NCBI GenBank assembly: GCA_963680875.1
Contig: OY804585.1
Location: forward strand, 24,632,186 to 24,696,185
Source: Bathymodiolus brooksi
Taxonomy: Eukaryota; Mollusca; Bivalvia; Mytilida; Modiolidae
DNA length: 64,000 bases
Direction of reading: 5' to 3'
Below the pieces are notes generated by a model, which saw nothing but the letters and a program-made list of their open reading frames with translations, did not search any database and was not told where the DNA came from. Position numbers and translations under genes: made by a program. Positions 21,532 to 32,592 of the stretch are shown here, piece by piece (the stretch's first letter is position 1; each line of letters opens with the position of its first letter).

Positions 21532-22833
21532 TTAAGGTAGCACTATACAAAAATTGATATATTTTCATCAACAAATTTTTTAATCAATTTTTATTTTATT
21601 ATAATATTCTTGATACACAGGTGAAAAAATAATTCAGATATGATGTACCATTAATGAGCATTACTTTTAGTTAGTTTTGTAAACAAACACATGTGCTTGA
21701 ATCAGAGATGATAAAAACAAGTGGGCGTCCTTAATTGTTTATCTATTGGATACTTTGATAGTTTTATGACCACTGACCAGTAATACTTGAGATAAGAGAA
21801 CATTCCATTAAATGAAGGGGAAAGCAGCATGGATGTAGCTAACTTTTCATCAATACCAAAAGAAATAAATTGGTTATTTGCAATGGAATTTATTTCAAAA
21901 TATCTAATGTATAACTTTTCATTTAGTAAAATCCAACTAAAAGAGAAGAATACACATAATGAGCAAACTAAGGTTCCAGGTGATTCCTGTTATAATCAGT
22001 GGTTCACGTCTGGTCAGTGGAGGTGGAGTTTTGACCTTATCAGTAGGCAGTTAACCTCAAGCTAGGTCAGAGTGATGTAACTTCTCCCGCCAATTTCATG
22101 TGTTTACTGCACAGGGTGTGCATTTTCCAGCTATATTTAGAGTTTGTGTGAAGAAATTCTATCTTTCTGGTCAAATCATTGTTGATTTATGATTCAAGGT
22201 CAATCCTGAAGTGTTCCCATGGCATATTTGTGACTTTTATTCAAGAAAATGGGGTACCAAGAGGAAAATTACAACTTTTGGGATTTTTCCACTACAATAT
22301 TTGACATAAAATGTCGACTTTGAATGAAATTAGCTCCTGCATTGGTACCCCTATAGGCTTGGTTTTGGTATATATTGTTCTTAGACCTATTATCTGCAAA
22401 ACTGTGTCTCAGATTTCTGATAGAATTAATAGAACAAATTCTACACACAATTGAAGTTGGTGAAATCTTATGAAGTCAGGCTGTATACACATAATGGGGC
22501 TTTAAGAGAGATTGAAACATCACCGGAAAAATCTGAGACACGGTTTTGGAAGTCATGCTGTGTTGATTAAGAAATTGTAAAAAGTTTTACCATTTGAATA
22601 AACATGAAACAGCTAATTTTGGTCAAGTTAACACATCAAGATTTTGCAACTAATTGCATAATAATTAATTATGTAATTGTTGCATAATCATAATATTATA
22701 ATCAGTGGAAAGATATATCTTTCTTCTTTCAAATGGTACCACATTTGTTAATTTTGATGCAATATTAAGAAAGTTACAGCTGTTTTCAGATGGAAGATTG
22801 GAGGAAAAAACTCTTTGTATAGTGCTACCTCAA
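21532..22833. mobile_element. 1.3-kb TIR element without visible transposase
   Basis: Left 'ttaaggtagcactatacaaa' and right, read in reverse, 'ttgaggtagcactatacaaa' form a 20-bp inverted repeat. The interior has no domain I recognise; a 78-codon frame at 21829-22065 is unsupported. Two 'gtctcagatttctga'/'tctgagacacgg' blocks hint at further internal inverted structure. Confidence 0.6.
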
Positions 22834-22929
22834 TGGCAAAATAGACCACAAAACATGTTTGCCTTTCACATTAAATAATATACATTTTTTGTAATTATGA
22901 TTATTAACTATTGGTAAGTTATATCTTTA

Positions 22930-22990
22930 TGCCACAATATAGCTGAAATACTGCTTAAGTTGGCATTAAACATTAATCAATCAATCATTT
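22930..22990 (+). mobile_element. SINE tail fragment
   Basis: 'gccacaatatagctgaaata' then 'cttaagttggcattaaac' followed by 'attaatcaatcaatca': a third tail variant with a different 3' simple repeat. Confidence 0.55.
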
Positions 22991-23589
22991 AATCTTTAAA
23001 TTAGTACAGGGTTGTTAAAAGTAGATTTTCTACGTTTTATATTAAAGGTTTCAGTTTTTATTTTTGTATATGATAACTTGTAGCAATTATTCATTTAGTG
23101 TAAAACAAAAATTATGGTAAAAGTTTGATTACAAAAATGTCTTGTCCATGTAAATTCACATTTAAGAGATTAATTTACATATTTAACCTGAGGTAGGTAT
23201 ATTGTTACATTATTATATTTAAAACAAATTTTATTGTTAACTATCACCTATGAGTAATGCTCAAAATAAAATATTTTTAACAGATAAAGTTGTTATTTTT
23301 AATGAATGATTGAAGAAGTGTTTAATACCACTTCTAGCTTTCCTCAAGACCAAGGGAAAAATATCCGTGTTTCTGCTAACATTCCTGCACCACGGTCCTG
23401 TGTGAATACATGAATTCACAGAGAAACGATGTTTGTAATTTGTTTGTCTATACTGATCATGAGCGAATTAAAATATATCATGGGTTTAATTATTGTATTG
23501 TTTATTTAACCAATGAAGGACATCATGTTAGAATAAGTGTTTAATTCCACTATTAGCTTTCCTCAGGACTAAGGAAACTAGAGGTTCCC
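22991..23589. other. AT-rich spacer with a short repeat pair
   Basis: The blocks 'agaagtgtttaataccactt' (about 23313) and 'aataagtgtttaattccact' (about 23532), both followed by 'agctttcctca', flank a 200-bp stretch. No gene. Confidence 0.5.
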
Positions 23590-23639
23590 AGGAACCTGTA
23601 ATCGCTCACCTGATTTTCAATTTGACATCTAAAATTGAT

Positions 23640-25199
23640 AGAAAATGGGGGTGTTACACATAATTTTGAAAGTGGGCCACCCAAAGATCATTTGAACTCA
23701 AATTTCTGAGCAAAAGATTTTGATGTAAATTTTATCTCATAATATTCCTAAACGGAATAAACTGGCCGAAAAAATCTCACAGAAAAACCCAGAATATATG
23801 TTAAACTACTCATTGCCATGTAGCTGCAGCTAAAATTTGAGTTGATTTTGATTTGTAATAAAGCAGAAATTGACAACTAAATAAATTTCTATTTTTAGTA
23901 ACAGCATCTACTTTGAATGCAGAACGGGGCTGTCGGATATAATATTGAAAGGGGACCACCCAAGGACCATCCCAGCCAAATATGCTTTAATTTGGTTCAG
24001 CGGTTTCAGAGGAGAAGATTTAAATGTGATCTTTTATCAAAATATGCCTAATTTGCATAATCGGTATAAATCGGCTAAACGAAAAATTTCACAGAAAAGC
24101 CCAGAATATATGTTAATCTACTCATTGCCATGTAGCTGCATTTAAAATTTGAGCTCATTTTGGTTTATACTAAAGCAGCAATAGACAATTGAAGACATTT
24201 CTATTTTTAGTAACAGCAGCCATCTTGAATGGAGGGCGGGGCTGTCGGACACAATTTTGAAAGGGACCCACCCAAGGACCATCCCTGCCAGGTTTGGTTT
24301 AATTTGGTTCAGTGGTTTCAGAGGAGAAGATTTAAATGGGATCTTTTATCAAAATATGCCTAATTTGTATAATCGGTATAAATCGGCTGAAAGAAAAATT
24401 TCACAGAAAAACCCAGAATATATGTTAATCTACTCATTGTCATGTAGCGGCAGATACAATTTGACCTAATTTTGATTCATAATAAAGCAGCAATGGACAA
24501 TTGAAGAAATTTCTATTTTTAGTAACAGCAGCCACCTTGAATGGAGGGTGGAGCTATCGGACACAATTTTGAAATGGGACTACCCAAGGACTATCCCAGC
24601 CAAATTTGGTTTAATTTGGTTCAGCGGTTTCAGAGAAGATTTAAATGTGATCTTTATCAAAATATGCCTAATTTGCATAATCTATAAATCGGCTGAACGA
24701 AAAATTCCACAGAAAAACTCAGATTATATTTAAACTACTGATTGTCATGTAGCTGCAGTTAAAATTTTAACTCATTTTGGTTTATATTAAAGCAGCAATG
24801 GACAATTGAAGAAATTTATATTTGTAGTAACAGCAGCCATCTTGAATGGAGAGCTGGGCTGTCGGACACAATTTTGAAAGGGATCCACCAAAGGACCATC
24901 CCTACCAGGTTTGGTGTAATTTGGTTCAGCGGTTTCAGATGAGAAGATTTAAATGTGATCTTTTATCAAAATATGCCTAATTTGCATAATCGGTATAAAT
25001 CGGCTAAACGAAAAATTTCACAGTAAAGCCCAGAATATATGTTAATCTACTTATTGCCATGTAGCTGCATTTAAAATTTGAGCTCATTTTGGTTTATACT
25101 AAAGCAGCAATAGACAATTGAAGAAATTTCTATTTTTAGTAACAGTAGCCATCTTGAATGGAGGGCGGGGCTGTCGGACACAATTTTTAAAGGGACCCA
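23640..25199 (+). repeat. ~305-bp tandem repeat field, plus orientation, five units
   Basis: Units contain 'gccatcttgaatggagggcg', 'gaaagggacccacccaagga', 'ggtttcagaggagaagattt' and 'catgtagctgcag'. Period is about 305-315 bp, judged from the first motif at about 24216, 24531, 24835 and 25148. Divergence is moderate. Same units run in the minus orientation at 26270-26960. Confidence 0.8.
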
Positions 25200-25208
25200 C
25201 CCAAGGAC

Positions 25209-25812
25209 TAGACTGACAATTGCCTGTCTCAATCTATTGGATATAGAGACAGAGAAAGACTAATTTGTCGTTCGCGTTCATTGGTTCTTACTTAGCTCTT
25301 TTTTGATTGGTAGAGCTATTTTTAGTTACAAATACTGGGAAAGGTCGTTTCCGGTATGCAGTGAAAATCCCTTGTACCAGATTAAGGTCACCATATTTTA
25401 AGAGCAATTGACTCAATTTTCTTTCTTTTCCCTTTTCTGACTCTATAGAGCGTACCTCTTTTTTATTTTCGCCGCAAACACAGCACACTTTTGTTAATTT
25501 GGTCGGCGTCAAGCTGATCGAACTCATGTTAACAACATCTTCTCAGCTGTTTGAATATTTCTCCCGTTTGTTTACACCGGAAGTTCAATATTTATGCAAA
25601 AACGTTTTAATTTTATTTCATGATTTTTATAGAAAAATAAACTCTTTACCTTTAAAATACTCATTTGTATAAGTTAAAATAAATTAAAGATAAAAAAGAT
25701 CAAGGATTTTATGGTGATGACGTCACCTAAGTAGAAATTCCACTGCGACAGATTAGTGTTTATCTGTCCCTTTAGCCGATGTACGAGCCAGGGGACATAA
25801 GTCGTCAGTCTA
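25209..25812 (-). mobile_element. Mutator-like element with 9-bp target duplication and a possible captured exon
   Basis: Ends 'tagactgac' and 'gtcagtcta' are perfect inverses. Both sides carry 'cccaaggac' (25200-25208, 25813-25821), a 9-bp duplication typical of Mutator-like elements, and the host repeat is contiguous when the element is removed. On the minus strand it holds an open frame beginning at 25527 with a CxxC motif (VCCVCGENKKE) followed by a donor-like 'gaggtacgc', and a palindromic TGACGTCA at 25718-25725 upstream. No transposase. Confidence 0.72.
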
Positions 25813-26020
25813 CCCAAGGACCATCCCTGCCAGGTTTGGTGTAATTTGGTTCAGTGGTTTCAGAGGAGAAGATTTAAATGTGATCTTTTATCAAAATATG
25901 CCTAATTTGTATAATCGGTATAAATCGACTGAAAGAAAAATGTCACAGAAAAACTCGAAATATATGTTAATCTACTCATTGCCATGTAGCTGCAGTTATA
26001 CTAAAGCAGCAATGGACAAT
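25813..26020 (+). repeat. Partial ~305-bp unit resuming after the Mutator-like insertion
   Basis: Continues the unit interrupted at 25208 ('cccaaggaccatccctgcc') through 'catgtagctgcag'. Confidence 0.75.
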
Positions 26021-26039
26021 TAAAATTGCATCCCCCTTT

Positions 26040-26265
26040 TTAGCTCATCTGGCCTTTAGGTCATGTGAGCTATTGCCATCACTTTTCGTCCGTCCGTCGT
26101 CCGTCCGTCAACATTTCACATTTTAATCTTCTCCTCAAAAACCACTGGGCCAATTGCAACCAAACTTTGGTGGAATAGTCATTGGACGGCCCCCTTCCAA
26201 AATTGTGTCCGGTGATCCCGACTTCCAACCAAGATGGCCGCCAAGCTAAATATAGAAAAAAGGGG
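26040..26265 (+). repeat. Hairpin-headed repeat, 'agctcatctggcc' family
   Basis: Terminal hairpin 'agctcatctggcctttaggt' with 'catgtgagct', then 'gccatcacttttcgtccgtc' and 'ccactgggccaattgcaacc', ending 'ccaagatggccgccaagc'. Same head again near 26975. Confidence 0.7.
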
Positions 26266-26269
26266 GGAT

Positions 26270-28235
26270 GAAATTTTAATTGTCCATTGCTGCTCTAGTA
26301 TAAGTCAAGATGAGCTCAAATTTTAACTGCAGCTACATGGCAAGGAGTAGTTTAACATATAGTCCGGGTTTGTCTGTGAAATTTTTCTTTCAGCCGATTT
26401 ATACCGAATATGCAAACTAGGCATATTTTGATAAAAGATCACATTTAAATCTTCTCCTCTGAAACCACTGAACCAAATTAAACCAAACCTGGGTGGATCC
26501 CTTTCAAAATTGTGTCCGACAGCCCCGCCCTCCATTCAAGATGGCTGCTGTTACTAAAAATAGAAAGTCTTCAATTGTCCATTGCTCCTTTAGTATAAGT
26601 CAAAATGAGCTCAAATTTTAACTGCAGCTACATGGCAAGGAGTAGTTTAACATATGTTCCGGGTGTTTCTGTGAAATTTTTCTTTCAGCCGATTTATACC
26701 GATTATGCAAATTAGGCATATTTTGATAAACGATCACATTTAAATCTTCTCCTCTGAAACCGCTAAACCAAAATAAACCAAACCTGGCAAGGATGGTCCC
26801 TGGATGGGTCTCTTTCAAAACTGTGTCCGACAGCCCTGCCCTCCATTCAAGATGGCTGCTGTTACTAAAAATAGAAATTTCTTCAATTGTCCATTGCTGC
26901 TTTAGTATAAGTCAAAATGAACTCAAATATTAACTGCAGCTACATGGCAAGGAGTACTTTAACATATATTCCGTATTTAAAGGTCATGTGAGTTATTGCC
27001 ATCACTTTTCATCCGTTGTCCGTCCGTCAACATTTCACATTTTAATCTTCTCCTCAGAAACCACTGGGCCAATTGCAACCAAACTTTGGTAGAGTGGTCC
27101 CCTTCAAAATTGTGTCCGGTGACGCCGACTTCCAACCAAGATGGCCGCCAAGCTAAAAATAGAAAAAAGAGGGGATGAAATAAAAAAAATATCTTCTTCT
27201 CTGAAACTACTGAAATGATCATTGGGTGGTTCCCTTCCAAAATTGTGTCCGGCCTTTCAAACCTCCGACCAAGATGGCCGCCACAGCCAAACTTAATTTA
27301 ACATAGGACCCTATGGGAAAATCCCATAAAAACTTCTTGTCTGAAACCATTTGCTTAATAAGAACTAAATTTTGATGAAATAGTCATTGAATGGTTCTCT
27401 TCCAAAAATTTGTCCGGCGGTTCGGCCTTTCGACCAAGATGGCCCCCACAGTCGAACTTAGCTTAACATAGGACCGTATGGGAAATTCACATAAAAATCT
27501 TCAGAAACCACTGGGACAATGGCAACCAAACTTTGGTGGATTAGTCCTTGGATGGCCCCTTCCAAATTGTGTCCGGTGATCCCGACTTCCAACCAAGATG
27601 GCGGCCAAGCTAAAAATAGAAAAAGGGGAGATGAAATTAAAAAAAAATCTTCTCCTCTGAAACTACTGAGCCAATCTCAACCAAACTTTGCTGAAATGAT
27701 CCTTGGGTGGTCCCCTTCCAAAATTGTGTCCGGCATTTCAGACCTCCGACCAAGATGGCCGCCACAGTCGAACTTAATTTAACATAGGACTCTATGGGAA
27801 ATTCCCATAAAAATCTTCTTGTCTGAAACCATTTGCTCAATAAGAACTTAATATTGATGAAATAGTCATTGGATGGTTCTCTTCCAAAAATTTGTCCGGT
27901 GGTTCGGCCCTTCGACCAAGATGGCTCCCACAGCCGAACTTAGCTTAACATAGGACGTATGGGAAATTCACATAAAAATCTTCTTGTCTGGAATCAGTTG
28001 CTCAACTGGAACCAAACTTTGATCAAATAGTCATTGGATGGTCCTCTTCCAAAATTGTGCCTGGTGGTCCCACCCTCTGACCAGGATGACTGTACAGCTG
28101 AACTTAGCTTATATTTGGCTTGACAGCCATCTTGGTTGGAAGTTTGGATCACCGGACAAAATTTTGGAAGGAGGTCATCCAAGGACTATTCCACCAAAGT
28201 TTGGTTCAAATTGGCCCAGTGGCTTCATAGAAGAG
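26270..28235 (-). repeat. ~305-bp repeat field, minus orientation and variants
   Basis: Two full minus-strand units ('ccattcaagatggctgctgt' at about 26530 and 26835) are followed by a second hairpin head (about 26975). Diverged units recur with 'gaccaagatggccgccacag' at about 27270, 27430, 27740 and 27910. The last, at 28100-28235, is cut by the reverse-transcriptase element. Confidence 0.7.
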
Positions 28236-29984
28236 TACCTTAAGAACCCTCTGACTTGTGACTGCTTCCACTCTCCTTTTCAATACAACCCATCTGGACA
28301 TGTAATCACTGGTGATCTGAATATCATTCAACATGAGAGTCTCCGAAAGGTGATTTCTCATGGTCCTAAATTCAGAGAACCTCAACACATCAATTGGAAA
28401 CATAATTTCAAGATAATTATGGATGCTGTTGAAGATTATGCCAGAAGGTGGAGAAAGAGAGAAGTAGACCAAGATCCTGAGTTAGAGTCCTTGTCAGACT
28501 GGGTTAGAACAATTAAGTCTCTAGTACAAGGTCGGATTCACAAACTCAAAAATTGTGTTAATAGTCGACCTAAGTCTGTATTTAAAGACCAAGAAGCTGT
28601 TAAGTGTCTTTCCTCTCTTCATAACAAATATGTTATCGTTCCTGCGGACGAGGCTTCCAACAATATCGTGTTTGTATGTAAATCATATTACTTCGAATGC
28701 CTAATCAAGGAATTAGGCATAAATAGCAACACCTCTAGTAATACCACATACAAACCAACTTCGTTCGACAAAGATGAAATCCTAGCTAACCTCAGATCAT
28801 TCATGACCTCTTTAAACATTCCCTCTGGTAAAGAGTCTGAGGATTTACCTTATTTATATTGGATACCTAAACTCCATAAGACACCATACAAAGAAAGGTA
28901 CATAGCGGGATCATCAACTTGTTCGACGAAAGAATTGTCTATTCACCTGACAAAGATTCTGTCTGCAGTAAAAGAGGGACAACAGAAATATTGTGAAACT
29001 GTTTACTCACGTAGTGGCATAAATCACATGTGGATTTTGAAAAACTCTAAAGATCTTTTGGGTAACCTGAAATCAAGATCTTTCTCTCAGGTATCCTCCA
29101 TCAAAACCTTTGATTTTTCAACTCTATATACCACCCTAACGCATGACAAATTAAAAACCCGCTTAAAAGAAACAATTCATAAAGCTTTTAGTCATAGAAA
29201 CTATGGCTCAAAATTTGTTGTGTTAGGCTACAATTCCACATATTTTTCAAACAAAATTCAAAAAAGTAAAACATGCTACTCCGAGGAACAAGCGGTTGGT
29301 ATGCTGGAGTTCCTCTTCGATAACATATTTGTCTCCTTTGGAGGGACACTGTTTCAGCAGGTCATCGGCATACCAATGGGTACGAATTGTGCCCCTCTTC
29401 TAGCCGATTTATTTTTATACTCATATGAGTCGGAGTTTCTTCAAAAGTTGGTAAAAGATAAGAAGATTCATGAGGCTAGAGCCTTTAATTTCACATACAG
29501 GTATATTGATGACGTTTTATCTATCAATAATTCTAGATTTGCAGAATTTCTTCCATTGATATATCCTCCAGACCTGGAAGTTAAAGAGACCACCGATACA
29601 GCTTCGTCCGCATCATTTTTGGACTTATACCTCGAATTTGACGACAGTGGTCAACTCAGTACTAAAATTTATGATAAGCGGGACGACTTCAATTTTAAAA
29701 TCATAAATTTTCCAAACATGTGCAGCAATATACCAGCTTCTCCTGCATATGGTGTTTACATCTCGCAATTGATTCGCTATGCAAGGGCCAGTAGCAATTA
29801 TTCTGATTTCCTGAAACGTCATCTTCGTCTGAGAAACAGGCTACTGGACCAAGGCTATAAAAAGATTCGCCTTATTCGATCTCTTAAAAAGTTTATATTC
29901 CGATACCAAGATCTTGTCGAAATATATTCCGTCTCTGCAGAAAAAATTATAAGCGATGCATTTTCATATAGTGAAAATGTATAA
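28236..29984 (+). CDS. Reverse transcriptase of Penelope-like type, intact frame but 5' truncated
   Basis: An uninterrupted frame to the stop at 29982-29984. RT motifs in order: VPADEASNNIVFV, YWIPKLHKTPY, motif A-like FDFSTLYTTL, motif B-like GIPMGTNCAPLLADLFLYSY, catalytic YIDD (RYIDDVLSINN), then a conserved C-terminal part with YDKRDDFNFKIINFPNMCS and SPAYGVYISQLIRYAR. This pattern is a Penelope-like (telomerase-related) family abundant in invertebrates rather than LINE or LTR type. The open frame reaches back to 28038, but its first ~67 codons lie in the interrupted host repeat and are read-through, so no true start is seen. No GIY-YIG follows the RT, which would fit a Naiad-type element (nuclease N-terminal to RT) that lost its 5' end; that subtype is inference. 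Confidence 0.8.
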   Translation, partial: YLKNPLTCDCFHSPFQYNPSGHVITGDLNIIQHESLRKVISHGPKFREPQHINWKHNFKIIMDAVEDYARRWRKREVDQDPELESLSDWVRTIKSLVQGRIHKLKNCVNSRPKSVFKDQEAVKCLSSLHNKYVIVPADEASNNIVFVCKSYYFECLIKELGINSNTSSNTTYKPTSFDKDEILANLRSFMTSLNIPSGKESEDLPYLYWIPKLHKTPYKERYIAGSSTCSTKELSIHLTKILSAVKEGQQKYCETVYSRSGINHMWILKNSKDLLGNLKSRSFSQVSSIKTFDFSTLYTTLTHDKLKTRLKETIHKAFSHRNYGSKFVVLGYNSTYFSNKIQKSKTCYSEEQAVGMLEFLFDNIFVSFGGTLFQQVIGIPMGTNCAPLLADLFLYSYESEFLQKLVKDKKIHEARAFNFTYRYIDDVLSINNSRFAEFLPLIYPPDLEVKETTDTASSASFLDLYLEFDDSGQLSTKIYDKRDDFNFKIINFPNMCSNIPASPAYGVYISQLIRYARASSNYSDFLKRHLRLRNRLLDQGYKKIRLIRSLKKFIFRYQDLVEIYSVSAEKIISDAFSYSENV

Positions 29985-30352
29985 AGATAAAGAAGTAAAA
30001 AATATCAAGGATATTTTTTTTGTCAATGTGTGACGTAAAAATATTTTTGACATTTACGTCACCGAATATGGTACTGCCTTGACAACTATTTTACCTATTT
30101 TGTTCCTGTATTTAAATACTGTTACAGTGACAGCCGGAACCTTTAAACCGTAATGAGAGCGGGAGGTTTGGCGCCTTAAAATCTGATACAACCCACTATT
30201 TCTTTAGAAATGCCTGTACCAAGTCAGGGTCATTACGGTTTTCACAGTTTTCCGGTTGTTGACTGATTTTGTCTGTTTATATACTTATGAGTTTTGACTT
30301 TCCCTTTGTAAGATTGTTCGGAGTTCGGTAATTTTGTTATTACCCTTATTCA
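28236..30352 (+). mobile_element. Penelope-like retroelement, 5' truncated, inserted in the repeat field
   Basis: Left limit at 'gcttcatagaag', right limit at 'ttattcagaggag'. The flanking hairpin-headed repeat continues on both sides in the same orientation, so this is an insertion of about 2.1 kb. The 3' non-coding part (29985-30352) has a second, inverted copy at 33785-33975. No LTR, poly(A) tail or endonuclease is visible. Confidence 0.65.
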
Positions 30353-30460
30353 GAGGAGTTGATTAAAATGTGAAAAGTTAACGGACGGACGGACAGACGA
30401 CGGACGCTCAGTGGTGACAAAAGCTCACCTGACCCCAAGGGTCAGGTGAGCTAAAAATAT
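30353..30460 (-). repeat. Right part of the interrupted hairpin-headed repeat
   Basis: Minus-strand reading: hairpin 'agctcacctgacccttgggg' with 'tcaggtgagct' (30425-30455), then 'cgtccgtcgtctgtccgtcc' and 'gttaacttttcacattttaa'. The hairpin arms are perfect over about 13 bp. Confidence 0.75.
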
Positions 30461-30733
30461 CTGTGTTTCCGCCAACATTCTTGAACAAAATAGGGTAGAT
30501 GGGCAGGCAAAATTTAATTTTTAATTTTTGTTTACCTAAGTTATACAAGACAAGAATCTAACTTTTAAATAACTGTGCTTGTCAAAAAACGCTATAACTT
30601 TAGTATATGTACTAAAAATTATGGTCAGTAGGGTTAGTGGAAACAGGTTTTTTTGTTGGGCCAAATTGCAAACAGGTTGAACAGTGTAAAAAGCTGGAGA
30701 AAACCAAACAAGATCATCTTAATTCCTGCAGAG

Positions 30734-30761
30734 GGGCCGTCGTGGTCGTGGTCGTATGGTA
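30734..30761 (+). mobile_element. Head fragment of a V-type SINE
   Basis: 'ggggccgtcgtggtcgtggt' plus 'cgtatggta' is the family head, cut off by the next SINE. Confidence 0.55.
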
Positions 30762-31003
30762 AGTGAGTGAGTGATTGTTGTTTAACATCAATTCAGCAAT
30801 TTTTCAGCTATATCATGGCGGGAAAGAGTTAATTTTCAATGAGATGGTGATCGCTTTGTACTAAACCAACATGTTGAGTTGGATTTTTATAGTGCTAGCT
30901 CACTGAAACAACAGTACGCGTGAAGACATGTCGCTCCACTCTGACACATTATTCTGATTCTGACCCAACCAGTTCTTGCTTTTTCTCCTTAATGCCGTGT
31001 GCC
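30762..31003 (-). mobile_element. tRNA-derived SINE (second family), minus strand, truncated
   Basis: Complement of 'ctcactgaaacaacagt' and 'gcatgttggtctagtac'-type blocks. Begins with the tail 'gagtgagtgattgttgttta' and stops at 31003, where a TIR element starts. Confidence 0.65.
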
Positions 31004-31531
31004 TACCCTCAGAAAGTGGTGTTACACTCGAGTATAGCACGATTTTCACATAAACCCTATCATTTCGCCATGTCAGTTTATTTTTCAGCCATTAAACGTG
31101 ATCTCGCGATACTAACTGAATGATGACAGCAACGCATTGCATGATGGGAGCTACTTAATGCAGTGTGCCAAATTATTTGCATACGTAAATAACATACAAA
31201 TCACACGGAAGACGATATAAAGCGTATTCTGCAGGACAAAACAGTTCCATCTACAGCTCAAATCAGAACAAAAGGAAATAATACAAAATGTGTTGGAAAG
31301 AAAAGATTCAATGGCAGTGTTACCCACGGGCTTCGGAAAGAGCATGTGTTACATTCCCCCCTGGACAAGGTAAGATCATATATGCAAATAATCTTCCATG
31401 ATACATTCCGGTAATCATAGTTTTCTCGAAGTCACGTGACAAATGGTTGAAAAATAAACTGACATGGCGAAACGATAGGGTCTATGTGAAAATCGTGCTC
31501 TACTCGAGTGTAGCACCACTTTCTGGGGGTA
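31004..31531 (+). mobile_element. TIR element (~90-bp arms) carrying a RecQ-helicase-like exon
   Basis: The left arm from 'taccctcagaaagtggtgtt' (31004) to about 31092 is mirrored by the right arm ending 31531 ('gccatgtcagtttatttttc' occurs in both arms). 528 bp in total; TA is the probable target duplication. Between the arms lies an open exon-like block with a Walker A motif (next entry). No transposase. Confidence 0.75.
31221..31369 (+). pseudogene. RecQ-like DNA helicase exon fragment (Walker A) inside a TIR element
   Basis: The frame is open from 31221 (stop at 31218-31220) to a consensus donor 'gtaaga' at 31370. It reads LKSEQKEIIQNVLERKDSM and then MAVLPTGFGKSMCY: a glutamine-containing helix followed by the nucleotide-binding P-loop LPTGFGKS, as at the start of RecQ-family helicase domains. 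The DEAH and later motifs are absent. It is a 3'-to-5' helicase first-exon remnant, either captured from a gene or left from an autonomous element. Confidence 0.65.
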
Positions 31532-32204
31532 AGATGGTTATGAATGAATAGAAAAATGATTGGTGAAACGATTTATATAAGGGTTTCGGATAAAAAATAA
31601 AATCCGATAGCCACGAAACGTGGAAATGTGCCGACCTATAGTTGGAGCGGCAAACCCGCTGTTTTCTTTATGGAGAGCGCTCTGACGTCCCACGGCTCCA
31701 GTAAGTCGAACAAAAAGCCGTTGGACGGCAGAGGAATCTCGGACTAACTGCAACCAGGCCCTAAAGTTATAAAACGTTTTGAGCTTAGTTTCCAGCTCAG
31801 ACTCAAGGATTGACCAATATTAAGACTGGACATTTTGTAACAAGGATATTTGAGCTTTATAACCTTGAGACCTGGACTAGAATAACAAGATATTGCAAAA
31901 GGAAGCACACAAAATTGTCATTTTCAACCATTAATTTACATGTTCAGAATGCACCAGAGTGCATAATTTTACGTCTAATTTCTATAAATTGCCTGATGGG
32001 ACAACCCCCCTCCACCCCCCCCCCCCCCCACGTAGCACGACGCCATGCGACGTGCACGCCTTGGGCCTGTTCAAATTCTATTTTAGCCTTCTAAAAAAAT
32101 AAAGGGAATACCCTGCATTGTGTACATTCTACCATCGAATACATTTAAGTTTAAAATGACATTTAACCTTTACAACAGAAACTGAAATTAAGTCAAAGAC
32201 ATAC
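31532..32204. other. Unclassified spacer
   Basis: A GC-richer patch (31600-31760) can encode a 25-codon frame from ATG at 31673 with no recognised domain. A C-rich run lies at 32007-32029. No gene is supported. Confidence 0.45.
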
Positions 32205-32465
32205 CTGTTTATTGAACAAATACCTACATATTTATTGGTGAATAGTCTTACATATTTATCGAACAATATACATATGTTTATTGTTTATTGAACAATATAC
32301 CTACATGTTTATTGGACAATATCCCTACATATTTATTAGACAATATGCCAGCATGTTTATTGGACAATATACCAACATGTTTATTGGACAATCTACTTGC
32401 ATGTGTATTGGACAATAGACCAAGATGATTATTAGACAATATACCTACATATTTATAGACAATAA
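32205..32465 (+). repeat. Degenerate ~25-bp minisatellite
   Basis: About ten imperfect units of 'tttattggacaatatacct' and 'acatgtttat'. Confidence 0.85.
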
Positions 32466-32592
32466 TTTATTTTGATTTGCATACTGCAATATGATTGGCT
32501 GATCCTCTTGGAGAAAATTTTGGTTATACTTGATAACCTGGGTTGGTATTGTGACGTCACCAACATATTCATTTACCAACGACAAATTCAAA

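Noticed and set aside
21012..21574. Three overlapping minus-strand frames rich in C and H
   Set aside because: A 35-bp array is read in all three phases because 35 is not a multiple of three; the same peptide recurs in each frame.
21829..22065. 78-codon open frame in the 21.5-22.8 kb element
   Set aside because: No domain, no splice signals that extend it, and it lies inside a TIR-bounded repeat.
31004..31531. A genuine host RecQ helicase gene in the window
   Set aside because: Only the P-loop exon is present, enclosed by transposon arms; no DEAH, helicase C-terminal or RQC exons follow on either strand.
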